From Malaya genurostris (taxonomy: Eukaryota; Arthropoda; Insecta; Diptera; Culicidae), in the NCBI RefSeq assembly GCF_030247185.1, contig NC_080572.1, positions 128,652,405-128,716,404 of the forward strand: DNA of 64,000 nucleotides, read 5' to 3'. Under the pieces are notes generated by a model. That model was given only the letters and a program-made list of their open reading frames with translations, was not told the DNA's origin and searched no databases. A program made the position numbers and the translations under genes. This document shows, piece by piece, positions 1 to 29,657 of this stretch; position 1 is the stretch's first letter; every line of letters begins with the position of its first letter.

Positions 1-640
1 TTAGATGGTAAGCTGTTAATTGCAGCTGGTGTACTTTGTTCTATAGGCGATACGTTGGATGGTTTCAATGCTTCACTGTTGTTGGTGACTGTCACAGGTG
101 TACTCGGGTTGCTTGGGGTTGGTGTGAAGGAAGTACCGTTGTTCTTTGGTATAGTTGTCTCCTTGTCCGGTTTTAGAATACCGGGGAAAAAATTCTTCCA
201 CTTTTCTTTTTCGATAGAAAGAATCTCTCCATATTGGGACATGGTTTTGCGAATATAAGGATCGATGACGCTTGAGGGAAGATCATGCACACGCACTTCT
301 ATAGCACTATCTTCCATATATGGGCTTCTCGTTGGGTTTAACGTAAATAGCGTGTTCGATTTCAAAGTAATATTGATTTATTCTGTGCGTCAATTGACTC
401 AAATTGACTTATATATGATTTCATAACAATAAAAGTTTTGTCTATAGCTGGATACTGGAATGTTGTACTTGATATTTTCATGCTCCACATAGTGCACATT
501 ATTATTATCTCTAGCGAATTGAATTGCATCCAACTCTTTATAGAACTGGATATAAACAACATTTTTGTCTTATTGCATTGAAGTAAATGAACACGTTTAA
601 TGTCAAGATGCATTTGCTCCTTAAGCAAACCTTCAAGTTC
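1..640 (-). pseudogene. Non-LTR retrotransposon ORF1 (gag) fragment
   Basis: Read on the minus strand, three broken frames give a typical LINE ORF1 RRM-like region. The first has VHLLQCNKTK and an AIQFARDNN stretch (about 590-470); the next has EVRVHDLPSSVIDPYIRKTM and YGEILSIEKEKWKNFFPGI (about 300-180), followed by a Pro/Thr/Ser/Asn-rich tail that runs off the left edge. The VRVxxLP...YGxIxxI...W pattern is the nucleic-acid-binding domain seen in Jockey- and I-type gag proteins. Stops and frameshifts near 360-400 show it is dead. The clade cannot be fixed from this piece. Confidence 0.55.
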
Positions 641-3220
641 TCGTATCGAAGTATTGTATTCTTTCGTACTGGCGGTAGCTTTTGTTCGTTTGGTTCACTC
701 ATTTCGAGATCGTTCTATTGTTCACTACACAATACTGTACTTGGTTTTTTCTGTCCCGAACGTAAGCGGTTTTGGTTTATCGACTGACTTGGATGAGATG
801 TGAAACCGAACTGTGTTAAGTGTCTTATTATTATTGTCTTTTATTTAGCCCCGTATTTAATTTTCATTTTATTTAGTTTTTATACTCTTAGCTTCGCATC
901 AAACGTTTTTTTTGTTTCTGTTTCTGATTTCGGGAGGGGCCATGGCCCCTCGGGCCCCCCCTCTGGGTACGTGCCTGTATAGAATGTATTTCCATCAGCG
1001 GTCATCCTAACATAGAGCAATAGTTTGCTGTTTGTTTATCTGCGTGTTGAAGTGTTTCGGTTAGGGCTTTTCGACGGTGTTTGCATTTTTCAGTGCTTTT
1101 GAAACTCTGCACAGCGTTGCGCAAAAATGTGTCCGTTCTACGCTCTAACTTGACACTCTTTTCGGAAGTGCTTCTGACAGTTGGGAGCGGTATCATTGTT
1201 GCGTTTAAAACAGCTTATATCAATTTAATTTATGTTCAATTTTATTTATGTTGCCTTTTAAACATCTTATATCATTTTAATTTATGTTTGAGGACAGTTT
1301 TATATGCATGCCCGGCTACACTCTTTTACACAAGTTTTATTTCGTCGCTTTTCACTCTCTTGCGGTCGGATGCGAATAAAATTCAGGAATTCCGTATAGA
1401 ATCACAAGACTTTAAATTTGAATCAAAGTTTGTGAAAATCGGTTCAGCCATCTTCGAGCCAACCTAAACACATAAACACATATATAGATATTGTCAATTA
1501 GATAAACCGTGTCGAATGATATATGACACTCGGTCCACCGGGCCACGATTCAACAGTTGGTTTTTCATAGTGATAACGTAACCTTTCTATATGAAAGATG
1601 TTCAACATTTTACTAATAAATTTCGATGAAGATTTTTATCATTAAGTGATGAGTTACTTTGCTTTATTTTCAAAAAAGGTGAACTGAATTTTGAAATAAT
1701 AACAGCCATACGAATTCAACGACTGTTGACATAAACAAAATAGTACAATAATCAAAATGCCAAGAATTCACTAGCTCTTGTATCAAAATCCTACTGCTAG
1801 AAATGCGTGACATGCGTACAAACCATAGCATGTACGCAAGGCGTACATGGTTGTGTAAATATCTGAGATAGGAAGTAACACCTTCAAGTGTTCTAATAAA
1901 TTACCGACTAAAATTATTTTTCAACCTAAGTTTAATATGCTATTAAGCAAACATATTATTGAAATTATATACTGTATGTTTACAAAACTCATTCAAGAAT
2001 TTTTATTTATATTGCAGATTAGAGAGGTAGTAAATAAAAAATTACTCGAAGATCTTGTTGTTTTCGTATTTAATGTTTATCGATGTTCATAAAATGCATG
2101 AGTATTGAATTTTAAAATACAAATATAAACAGCTTAAATATGAAAATAAATTGAGTTTTGTTTATGGTTAGCAAGTGTCATGATTTTTGTGTTTCTTACT
2201 GTATAGTGATGTTGCTATCACGTTCATGATATCAGAACAAGTCTAATAGCATCCCTTATCAGTTTGGTGTTTGTACAACTGGGGTGAGCATCCACAATTT
2301 TGTATCCAGAACGCGTTTCACCTATATTACAGAGCTTGCTAAAGAAAGTAAAAGCTTTACTTTTCAGAGGTTAGTAAGTCTAGTTCTATATAATGAATAA
2401 AATGATTTGTTAAAAAATTGTCATAAACTCAAACTTGAACTATCAATTTTTAATTTGTTACATATAAAATAAGGCGTGCAATGCGTTCACCAACTTGAAG
2501 AAACGCATTATTTTCAAGGATACAGCAAATTTTACTCTCATCATAATCGCCTTGCAATACTTCTGCACTTCAATTATTTTACTCATTATCATTGTCAATA
2601 AAGAGCCACCTCACGCGCAGTTACTTTCACTGATGCTGTTCTTTACTTCGATTAGCTCCGTGTGTAGATTATGAAATGAGCCTTATTAAAGTATTGATGG
2701 GTCATGCAGACGTGACTTCTTTCTATGTCTATGCGAGAATTAGTGAATAGGGGAGGGCATGACAAGTGCAGTGGGACGAAATTGTTGAAAAATATATTAA
2801 AAAGTCAAATTGTTACTCGATTAGGAAATCTCATTACATGATACATACAGAGAATAAATTAATAACCGTGGCTCATGATTGACACATCTGGTCTGATGTT
2901 GGACGAACAGTTGCTGATCTTCAGATTATTCAACATTGTTTTGAAACGATTACAAAAGTTTTCTAATCAGTGTAGCTTCTTACGAAATTAGAAAAAATAC
3001 CAAGTAATCCCAGAAATAAACAGAAGCAAATATGGCAAAAACAGGGTTGGTTTTTTCCGATTTGGATGAAGCTTCTCGCGCGTCTTTAGAATGCAAATCT
3101 TTTGTTTTGCACAAATGGCGAGACCAATTCGACTTAAGATTAAGTAATAAACCTGTTTTAATGCACATAGTGGTATAATGATACCTTTCTAATATCAGTC
3201 ATATTCTCATATATAATAGC
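641..3220. other. Non-coding stretch with dispersed-repeat traces
   Basis: No gene is recognised here. Short open frames (for example 1081-1467) have no recognisable domain. The part near 1430-1560 (GAAAATCGGTTCAGCCATC and a following GTCCACCGGGCC motif) resembles repeat ends I associate with mosquito genomes, but the family cannot be named. From about 1600 to 3200 the DNA is AT-rich with no clear structure. Confidence 0.4.
935..952. repeat. GC-rich 18-bp perfect palindrome
   Basis: The sequence GAGGGGCCATGGCCCCTC is its own reverse complement and is followed by a CGGGCCCCCCCTCTGGG run. This is a GC island in strongly AT-rich surroundings. Similar blocks mark ends of some insect retroelements, but that assignment is from memory and weak. 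Confidence 0.6.
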
Positions 3221-3224
3221 CTGT

Positions 3225-3545
3225 TCGCACTATACCGGGACGGGACCGTCCGGGACTATCCGGGACGTTTTTTTCCTCATCGACGATGACTAAGCTGCCG
3301 GCGTGTGTATTGGAATCCCGGATCCGGGATAAAATCTATTTGGTTGCCACCGATATTCCTCGCCGAGTTTTTTCCAGCGCCGACGGTGCGAAAAACTCGA
3401 CGAGGAATCCTTCAATGAACAACGGCCCACAACCTACGCCTCTCTTTCACTCAACAAATTACCTTCCAAACTCTACACTTGGGTGGTGGCCCCTGCACCA
3501 GAACCCGAGAACCAGTATAATCGATAAATCTAACTGGTAATCTGG
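3225..3545. repeat. GC-rich block with repeated CCGGGAC units
   Basis: The start has iterated CCGGGACG/CCGGGACT units within about 40 bp (3234-3266). Further on there is an inverted pair, CGCCGAGTTTTTTCC near 3361 and GCGAAAAACTCGACG near 3388. An open frame 3286-3540 (84 aa) has no recognisable domain. It is probably part of an unclassified DNA element. Confidence 0.35.
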
Positions 3546-3990
3546 TAAATGAGGGGAGTTAATTTTCCTAAATTAAAAAGTTTTTTTTTCTTACAATCAA
3601 TTTATTTAGGCTTGCTGAATGGTTTACACTCACTGTCCAAAAATAATTCAAACTTTTTTAATGATTGAATATCTTTCGGTTTCCATAATCAGCGCTCTAA
3701 TTCCAGTAGAATATGGAATCACCAATCATTTCATTGGAGTATTGAAATAAAACGCTGTAAGACGCATTCAGCAGCATTCACCGAAAGCCATTTCGTAGAA
3801 ATCCATTTCACCGAAAGGGTCAATTAGCCGAATCCTTGAATCGTCTTAATAACGTAATTGGAACTGATTTAAAATAAAGACAAATGAAAGATTATAGTGT
3901 TACGCCCGTTTTGTTGACCTACAATTGTATTTCTTGAATAAAGATTGATTCTTGTACTCTTGAATAAAGATTGATTCAAGAACCGAAGTT
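3546..3990. other. Unassigned AT-rich spacer
   Basis: No gene or recognised repeat is seen. Two short direct copies of TTGAATAAAGATTGATTC occur near 3933-3978. Confidence 0.4.
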
Positions 3991-4660
3991 CCCAAGAAAC
4001 CTGTCTTCGAAATTTAGCTGAGAATATTCTGTGAAATTTCCAGAATGATTCATTGGGGTTACCGCTCGTTTTGTTTTTTTCTGACTGAAGAACTGCTGAA
4101 AATTGCAACGCTTGGAATAACATACATCGACTTGATCATAGAATTCTCGACTTTGAAAGCTTATCACCCCGATTCTGTATTTCGTTCGAGTTGGATTGTT
4201 TCGATCGAACACGAAATTTTATATCCTGTATCTCGATCGAGTTCGAGTTTTCCATACAAAAGCATCATTTGATCGAACTACAGGATGCATATTTTTTCAT
4301 TCGATCAAAGTACAGAATAGAGGTGTATATCTTAAATCCACCATGACAAAGTCTAGATAATTTAGTTTAGATACGATTAGTAGATAAAAACATATATGTT
4401 GTCGCGATAAAAGTAAAGTCTTATATTTTATTGTGAAACACAGTCAGTTTAAATGCGTCCACCATTTTATTCGCTTTAATTCCCTGGTGGTATCCGGGAA
4501 AAGAACAGGAGAGGAGAGAAATCAAATCTACTCAACAAGATTCCTAAACACACATATGCAAAAGGAATCAAGAGAGTCAGGGGAAGATTCAAAATCAGAC
4601 ATATATTTTTACAAAACTGTTAGACTTACTTGTTTGTTATTATAATTTTCGAAATAAAAT
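3991..4660. repeat. Dispersed repeat copy related to 25140-25500
   Basis: Two blocks match a second region of the window in the same order: the segment around TTTTTTTCTGACT...CGACTTTGAAAGC (4073-4160) resembles 25180-25262, and ACAAAGTCTAGATAATTTAG (4346-4365) with what follows resembles 25284-25500. The copy is interrupted by a short inverted-repeat element at about 4166-4327. It lies directly upstream of the acetyltransferase gene and could supply upstream sequence to it. Confidence 0.6.
4166..4327. mobile_element. Short MITE inserted in the upstream repeat
   Basis: The ends are imperfect inverted repeats of about 22-25 bp. The left end reads CACCCCGATTCTGTATTTCG; the right end, reverse-complemented, reads CACCTCTATTCTGTACTTTG. 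There is no coding capacity. It sits where the related copy at 25262-25275 is continuous, consistent with an insertion. The target duplication is not clear. Confidence 0.5.
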
Positions 4661-4723
4661 CAAAATAGATCATGTATTTGTTTGTTTTGTTCGTTTTTCA
4701 CTAGAAACTTTCATATTACCTTC

Positions 4724-4732
4724 TATAAAAAG
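4724..4732 (+). promoter_or_regulatory. Possible TATA box of the acetyltransferase gene
   Basis: TATAAAAAG lies 30-38 bp upstream of the predicted ATG at 4762. If it is used, the 5' UTR would be only a few bases long, so either an upstream non-coding exon exists or this is a chance match in AT-rich DNA. Confidence 0.3.
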
Positions 4733-4761
4733 CATAATTTTAGATTATCCACGGATTAATC

Positions 4762-21903
<17,142 letters not shown>

Positions 21904-22139
21904 GCCAATCTATTCCGAATCCTAGAGAGATACATAACTTAGAGAATATAATATGTTTTCTGCCATGTCAACGTGTGCCAATTTATGGACACCATATCGC
22001 GAAGTTTAAACGGCCTAATTGAATTGCATTATTACATCCGATCAAATATTTGGACATTCGCTACTTTTTTTGTCTCATAACGCAGATGATGTTTTCATAT
22101 TTTTTTCTGTATGACGTTTGTTGACTGGTTTGACCTATA

Positions 22140-22145
22140 AATAAA
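22140..22145 (+). terminator. Poly(A) signal candidate for the aaNAT-like gene
   Basis: AATAAA lies 237 bp after the aaNAT stop codon (TAA at 21901-21903). Given AT-rich DNA the match is only moderately informative. Confidence 0.45.
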
Positions 22146-22486
22146 ATACACAGCGATTATTCACGATTGAATAACCATAGGAAGCTCTGGCAATTTTAAG
22201 ATCAACATCTCATGATGAGATTCTTTTCCCTGTGAAAACCGATGAGGTTGAACAATTTTTAAATTTAAACTTTTTGATAAATACAATCTAACAATGCGAA
22301 CTAGGTTCGTGATATTAATTTATCCTTCATAAGACACAATTCTATAGTCTTGAAGAATTATTTTTTTATATTAGTGCCATAACATTATTTTAAAAAAATC
22401 GAACGAATACTCATTTTTGTTAAATAAGTGAAGTATGAAGACTTTACAAGTTAGGATAACGTAGGATTTATTGAAGTATTGTTACA

Positions 22487-22641
<155 letters not shown>

Positions 22642-22822
22642 CCACATACCGACCAATTTTAAGTGTACTTGTATTGAATTATGAATATACATAAAAGTTC
22701 TGTAACTTAAAATATATAAATCATGGTTCTAAATATATACATGTTTGCAAACTCGTGTAATACTTATAGATTAAGAATATACTATATTTGCAATGCATCT
22801 GTGTATATATATATATATATAT

Positions 22823-23345
22823 TGTTTTCAATTGTTTAGTCCCGATCTTGAGTATCAACACAACCGTTATATGATACAGTGTTTTCAAATTATATTAGAA
22901 GGTGTGGCTTGTGGGAGCATATAATGGGTGGTGCTATCGTGAAAACTCAATATTAGACCAATCAGCATTGCTGAACTAAACGTTACGACAGAGGGATACC
23001 AATGCTGAGAATTGAAATAATGCATATATTAATTTTCTTTGCAGTAGACGCACCGTGTTTAGATAATGTTTGTCACCCTTCGGTTTACGTGCATTATTAC
23101 TGTTAGTGCAGGATATTAGTAATCATTTTTCACTGTGTCGTACCTGTCCCGTCAAGTTTACATTTCGAAGTTATAGACAGGAAAGAACACCGAACTTTGC
23201 TTAGGAGTTCTTGAAATCGAATTATTCTATGGGTAGTGAAGAGATAATATCATTTCATACAACGAAGCATGTGATAGAAATTCGTGATAATTCCTACTCA
23301 CCAACAGGTAAATATAAGATTAACTGAAAATTGAACGCTGCACAA
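22823..23345. other. Unassigned AT-rich DNA
   Basis: Neither a gene nor a recognised repeat is seen here. Confidence 0.4.
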
Positions 23346-23349
23346 ATCC

Positions 23350-23800
23350 TAAGGGCATACTCAGTAGTGTTCTAGTTCTAGATGCATAATTATGTCAGCT
23401 ACAAAATTTTATAACAAGAAAAACTGGCAACCCCAGCAGTGTTTTACTCGTGTTTCAGAGCAAATTCAGCAGCTGCAAGATTCATATGGGTGGTTTATAA
23501 AGTAAATGAAACTTAAACAAACGTATCCCCAGCAATCCGTTTTAGTTTTATTTATTCGACCAATTCTACTGTCAAATTTAAAACACAGATAAAATGCTGT
23601 TGGGACTGCCAGTTTATTTTGTTATAGTTTCTAGATTTAAATTTTAAATCTGACATAAATTATGCATCTAGAGCTAGAACACTCCTGAATATGCCCTCAA
23701 ATATACAAAAAATAGAACGGCATCGTAGACCAGTTTTAAATTTGACAGAAGAACTGGTCGAATAAATAAAACTAGAACGGCTTGCTGGGGATACGTATGA
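23350..23800. mobile_element. Two interleaved inverted-repeat pairs (MITE-like)
   Basis: Pair 1: about 23350-23440 and 23590-23698, with AGGGCATACTCAGTAGTGTT matching the complement AGGGCATATTCAGGAGTGTT. Pair 2: 23522-23588 and 23732-23796, starting CGTATCCCCAGCAA with about 65-bp arms. The pairs overlap (A-B-A'-B'), so one insertion cannot be simply nested within the other; a composite or a rearranged element is likely. Confidence 0.65.
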
Positions 23801-24417
23801 TGTCAAACTATTCTTATGTTTCGAAAGTTAGTTAAATTTTCACGTCAATCGTACCACAAACACTAAACCTACCGTTATATAAGAGAAGTTACTTATTAAT
23901 TTACGAAAAAAAATGTAAATAACGAATTCTTTGTATTGATAAAACATTTCTTCTTAAGGGGAAAAACCGCGCTAGTCCAGCACTCAGCAATGAGTTGAGA
24001 AGTGTTACTCGCACTTGGATCCATTAGAAACAAAGATTTCTGGTATTCTGTCATCCGGAAAAAATAGGCAAATTTGATAATCGTATTGGATGATCGCAAA
24101 ATCAAAGCTCGTGAGATTAGGTGTGCTGAGATGGTTAGCACACCAACTCGATATATTTGAGAGTTGTTTGGCACTGTTTAGTCGCAATTAAAAAGATTTG
24201 TTGTGTTTGTATGAAACAATGAACGAAACATGGATCCAATATGTTTTTCCGGGGTCATAAACGCATTTAAGCGGGGAAAGCCATCCGAAAATACAACAGG
24301 TAGCTGGAACAATCGACTATTTAAAAAAGGAAAGTACCATCAAAAGTTATTGTAACATTGAGTTACTGATGTGTTTTAAGAGCGAAATCGAACAAACAAC
24401 CTGAAATAAAAAAAATT
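23801..24417. other. Unassigned DNA
   Basis: Open frame 23896-24174 (-) has no known domain. Nothing else is recognised. Confidence 0.4.
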
Positions 24418-26530
24418 GTCGTGAATACGACTTACATTACTATGGGGCGCCTTTTCAAAATTAGCCGTGGGCAGAACTTAATCGTGAATATTTCGACTTG
24501 TATTAACGGCAGCAACATAATTCTTTCACTATTTTATTAAAAATATGATCAGGTATTTAGGATAATATTTTGAACAGTGTGAGATAACCACATACAAATC
24601 AAAAATTAATTTGCCTGAAAATTTTTATGCAGCACGGAAAACTTTTTACTTTTGCTTGGGTTTTTCGCGCAAGGACGACGATTTTGAGGTAGTCCGGCAC
24701 ATATCTTAAACTGAACGTTATAAAAGGGCAACCGTGGTCGAAAATCGATCATTTCTTCTTGTGCGTTGGATGAAAGCAGACGTCGGGGCGATAAGACGCA
24801 TTCAAACAGCGGCATCGGAGAGCGCACCTTCTGCGTGGTTAAAATCCTCAAACGTTCTGGTCGTAGTTCTCATTTGCATTCCGGTCGTCAAAGCGAGAAG
24901 ACGCATTTAACCAGTTTCGCATCATTTGGCACTGCGAGCGGATGTGTCGGTTTGTACGCAAAGCTAGTTTCAATTCAAACAAGAACGATTGCATCAGCTG
25001 CTGGTGCTTTGCATTGGAGAGAAAGAAAACAAGAAACGAAAAGTAGACAACATTATATAAAATCAGCCGTTGTAATGGCTCTAAATGTTATCTAAAAAAC
25101 TATTAAGGGTTGAGGACAGTACCGTAAAGTGGTAGTTTTTTTTTGCTAGTTTCCAGTTTCAAATTAATCGTGTTGTATTTTTTTCTGACTGGAAACTGCA
25201 GAAAATGGAACGCTCGGAAATGCATACCTCTACTTGTTCATTGAATATCTCGGCTTTGAAGGCTTGTGTCATAAATCTACCGTGACAAAGTCTAGATAAT
25301 TTAGTTTAGATGCGATTAGTACATGAAAACATATATGTTATCGCTATAAAAATAAAGTCTTGTATTTTTTTGTGAAACAAAGTCAGTTTCAATGCATCCG
25401 CCATTTTTTTCGCTTTGGTTTCCTGATAGCATTCTGAAAAAGGAGAGAGAAATAAAATTTCCTCGACAAGGCTGCCAAACACACAGACATTCTATCTTTG
25501 TGAAAGTTGAATATTTTTTCATTGTTCATTGGAATCCATGTAATGTCCAACCCATACGATAGATTAATGTGATAAAACTTCTCATCAAAATAATAAAATG
25601 TATGCTAGCAACCCGGTACAGTTGGCTCATATACGAGAGAGTACAATGCGATGCGCAAAGGGAATTGAGCGAGCCACGTGGTCGATTTAAAACTCAACAC
25701 GCGACTCTCTGTCCTCAGACCGTAAGATTATTTCTTATAAACTCGAAGGTAGAAATCATCAGTTTAGTGAAAATCCAAAATAATTTGATTTGCTTCGTGC
25801 GCTTTTCGCTGTGAAAATCGTTCGAGGAATATGTTCCGAACTGTGCTAAATATCGTAGAGAATTCCACAATTTGGTCCTTCTGAAAGGCAGAAATGAATC
25901 CTGTACAGCACTTGATAGTTTTTTTCAATGAAATATGCAAATCCAAAATGAGATAAACGACGTCAAATTTCTAAAAATGCCTTTATGTGTGGCCGTTAGA
26001 ACCGCCCATTTGTGAAAAAGCTACAATTGAAATCACGTGAAAAGAAGCCTCTTCAGAAAAATTGATTCAGTTTGGCATCACTTGGCACTGCGAGCGGATG
26101 TGTCGGTTTGTTCGCAAAGCTAGTTTCAATTCAAGCAAGAACGATTGCATCAGCTGCTGATGGTTTGCATTGGAGAGAAAGAAAACAAGAAACGAAAAGT
26201 GGACAACATTACATAAAACCAGCCGTTCTAATGGCTATTAAGATTACTTCTTTGCAAATCGAAGGTAGAAATAATCAGTTTAGTGAAAATCCAAAACAAT
26301 TTGATTTGCTTCGTGCACTTTTCGCTGTGTGAAAATCGTTCGAGATAAATGTTCCGAACTGTGCTAAATATCGTAGAGAATTCCACAATTTGGGCCTTCT
26401 AAAAGGCAGAAATAAATCCTGTACACCATCTTGATAGTTTCTTTCAATGATATATGCAAAACCGAAATGAGATAATCGACGTCAAAAATCGTTGAAAATT
26501 TTAGTAATGAAAAGGGAGAAAGTTTCGCAA
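24418..26530 (+). repeat. Family A dispersed repeat, two or more partial tandem copies
   Basis: It starts GTCGTGAATACGACTTAC at 24418. Blocks recur within the region: GCGAGCGGATGTGTCGGTTTG at about 24936 and 26092, AAAGAAAACAAGAAACGAAA near 25024 and 26180, and the CAGTTTAGTGAAAATCCAAA segment near 25760 and 26278. Related copies lie at 34155-35315 and on both sides of the BEL element (52085-52258, 60086-60400). A TATAAAAGGG sequence is at about 24719. The family is not identified, and none of its open frames has a known domain. Confidence 0.65.
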
Positions 26531-26930
26531 TTCACACAATCGATCAACTATCAATTCATGAAAAGAAATCCGTTACTGCTACTATGATTAACTAGTCATG
26601 ACATTAATCATTCTAACTTGTCATGAAACCATGAGCAATAAGTCTTTTCCCATGAAAATTAATCATGGTCCGAAAATGCGTTACTTGAGAAATGTATTTT
26701 TTCAGAGCTCGTAACTCTGATTTTCTACCCGGATATCACTTTGAACCCTCTTCCTCAAGTGATGTGATAAATTGCTTAATAGAGTAATGGTAAGGCAAGA
26801 AGCAGGCATTGAAAAACAAAAGCTACTGAAAATATTTATTTCATACTGAGGTATATTCATAATTGTATTGTTTCACCCAACAACTGATAGAGATTTGACA
26901 ATATAAAGATTTTAAATAAATATTTTAAAC
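26531..26930. other. Unassigned DNA
   Basis: AT-rich sequence with repeated CATGA/TCATG motifs near 26590-26670; no gene is seen. Confidence 0.4.
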
Positions 26931-29255
26931 TAGCTGACCCGTCGAACTTCGTCTCGCCCGAAATTATTGTTTTGAATTTATGTTTTCGGATAACAAAATT
27001 GTCAAACGTCTTATGCTGTTAATGTATCTTTCCATTATTTGACTGATTATTTGGATGCGGCGAATTCATCAAAATATATTGTGAATATGTTAAAAGCTTT
27101 TGTTACGCAAAACTTGAGCGAATGCACCGATCACCATGTCATCTTTTGAGTCAGTGCATCAAACAGCGATGGTTCAAACTAATGGTTTCGACATATGGGA
27201 TAAAAAGTGAAGCAAACATAACTAAGATGACTACTTTAAATTGATTCCGCAAATTTACAGAAGCTGCCCTCGCGACTTGTAGTTCGTCACTTCTCGCTAG
27301 TCTGGTGATATTAGTTAGTCGTGTTTGATGAATGTTCGTAGCGTGATAATCACAGGAACAATTTTCGATTAACAATTTAGCGATAAAACAATTTTTTTTT
27401 CATATTTTATTACTCGGCGCACGACCAAAATTAGGTTATAGCCGGGCATAAATAAACGATACAAAAAATATATTGTTTATTTATGAATTCTTGTTAATCA
27501 GTAATTATTTACTTTCTGACATACCAGAGACTCGGATGATTCGCATCGCTAAGTTCGACTCGTCTGATAGAAGGTAAAAGTTTGAATTGTAAACCACTAA
27601 GGTAACAATTTACCACTGGGTGGAGAATCACATGATTCTGTATACATTCATAACAGTGTGTAATGTTACGCAATGTCATACTCACCACTGTTTCCACTGT
27701 TTGTTCACATTTTCCTGTAATTTTTTTTAGAATAATTGTAAATAAATAACATTGGGCTTAGTTAGGTTGCAACTCTCCCTTTGCTGAAAAACCACCGGTT
27801 TATGCTGGGATGACAGTTGGAAGAGTGGTCTGTTGACATCGAACCCGAGAGAAGAAATTCAACCAAGGTGAAGATCAGACGTCGTTCGTCAGAGTGTGAT
27901 AGTTGTCCGCCACAATAGCGAATTCGTGAAGTGCGCGTATGTGACGGCAAGATAATACCCGTCAAAAGTGTCGGTTCTTGGTTGTGAATTGTGAAAGTGT
28001 GCGGTGTTGGCTCACCAAAGTGGGACTTGTCCCAGGCTAAATGTAAAAGAGCCATTGAACCGGCCGTTCTCGCTGTGAAGGATCAGTCGAATGAGCTGAG
28101 CTCTCCTTCACATCTAATAGCCAAGGAGAACGAAACAGGGTCGAAAAGGTTCCCCGGGAAGTTACTGCGGTGACTTCTGAGATCGTTTACGGGGAGTAGA
28201 TCGATCCGGCGTTATTTCGCCACCGTCGCTAGGGAGGTTCCAACAAAGGAGCCAAGCTCACCTCCCTGGTTAAAAGCAAAGGACAAAAGCTGTCATCGTC
28301 CCGATCTACCTTGCCAGGAACTACCAGCTAGAGGAACTAATGAGAGGGAGAGTGAAGTAAGGTGGTATCTGAGCCGCCCTGTAACCAAGGGTCAGCCGGG
28401 CAAATTAGAACCCGAGTAGTTGGGAAAGCCGATACTTACACGATGCGAGAAACCTTCTGCTTACACAAATGAACCTTGTTACGTCGTGTTTTACCGCACT
28501 TTATCTTCAAATCCTTACTCTTCCTTGAGTATTATGGCTCTACAATTTGCATATTCTTCCTCACTCCTATCACGATCTCTAGTTAGTTTGATATTGTAAA
28601 AAAAAACGAAAGATAAAATGAGTAAATGAGTGTCCATTAACTTCTACATGAACACTGCATTCGTTTATTAGTTGTACCAATAATCGTCTCATTAGTCGAC
28701 ACCACATTATTCTACTTAGTACTCCACCTACAATTAACGAATAGTGGAGTTCGGTCTTGAGAATCCATATAAGAAAGTTTTACGGTATACCTAGAACATT
28801 CATATGCGTTCCATCATTAATCCATTGGCAAGCAATAATGTTGATACCCAATTCAGCACGTGGCTCGGAATGACGAATCGCATGAATCAAGTAAGCATGA
28901 GAATTCTCCACACAAAACATTTCGTTGCGCGCCAAAAAATTTATTCGACGATCTAGTATTCCTTTCTTCGACGGCCAAACACTTATGCAACTCGTTATGC
29001 GCCAAACACCTATCGATGATCTAGCAATCATTTGCGACTTTTTCAGTGGAAAATTCCATTGTCCATACAAAATAACTTTATTGGTTTTTCCCACTTTTCC
29101 GGTAAGTTTTCCTAATTTTTTTGATGTACGAACCCGGTGGGGGTAAAAACTGATCAAACAAAAAAAAAAGCATCTCAATCCGTCCATCCGTTCTTACGTG
29201 ATGCGATTACAAAGAATGATCTCTGCATTTTTATATATATAGATAAGACGATTTG
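26931..29255. repeat. Repeat with AGCTGACCCGTCGAACTTCG end, interrupted by a GC-richer block
   Basis: The left end (ACTAGCTGACCCGTCGAACT) and right end (CATTTTTATATATATAGAT) match the ends of a very common insect repeat type as I remember it; I cannot name it. The interior contains open frames at 27151-27375 (-) and 28780-29187 (-) without known domains. A clearly GC-richer segment at about 27750-28560 ends with an A-rich stretch near 28600 and looks like a separate insertion, possibly the leader of a retroelement. Confidence 0.45.
27750..28600 (+). other. GC-richer non-coding block, probable retroelement leader
   Basis: Base composition shifts sharply from the AT-rich flanks. No long open frame is present (longest about 97 codons, no domain). 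It ends near AAAAAAAAACGAAAGATAAA. It may be a 5' UTR-like or LTR-like piece of a retrotransposon; there is no LTR pair or coding evidence. Confidence 0.35.
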
Positions 29256-29655
29256 GCAAACGATTTTTTGAAAACAAAAATAAGGAAAAATCGTTCCGTG
29301 GTATTTGCAAGAATTCGACATAGAGTTTGTTTTTAAGAGGTTTGATTCACACGTGTTTTATCATGCAGTTTGTTAAAACGTTTGAATTCTGAAACACAAA
29401 ATCAAAACTGGAGCAATGAACGCAAGTAAACACGTTATTTTAGGCGTCGTCGTTTTTCAAAAAACATTTTAATTTGTAATGATTCAGATTAAAAGAAATT
29501 CGTCGTGCTTTTCACTGTTTTGCAATTCAAATGTATATCATTTGAGACATTAGTGAAAATCGCGTAAAAAATACGTTCATCACATCATTTGATTTAATTC
29601 ATATTCGAAACCTTCATATGTTAAAACATAACGTCTGAATTTATGTTGCAATGAC
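29256..29655. other. Unassigned AT-rich DNA
   Basis: No gene or recognised repeat is seen between the repeat end and the TA MITE. Confidence 0.4.
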
Positions 29656-29657
29656 TA

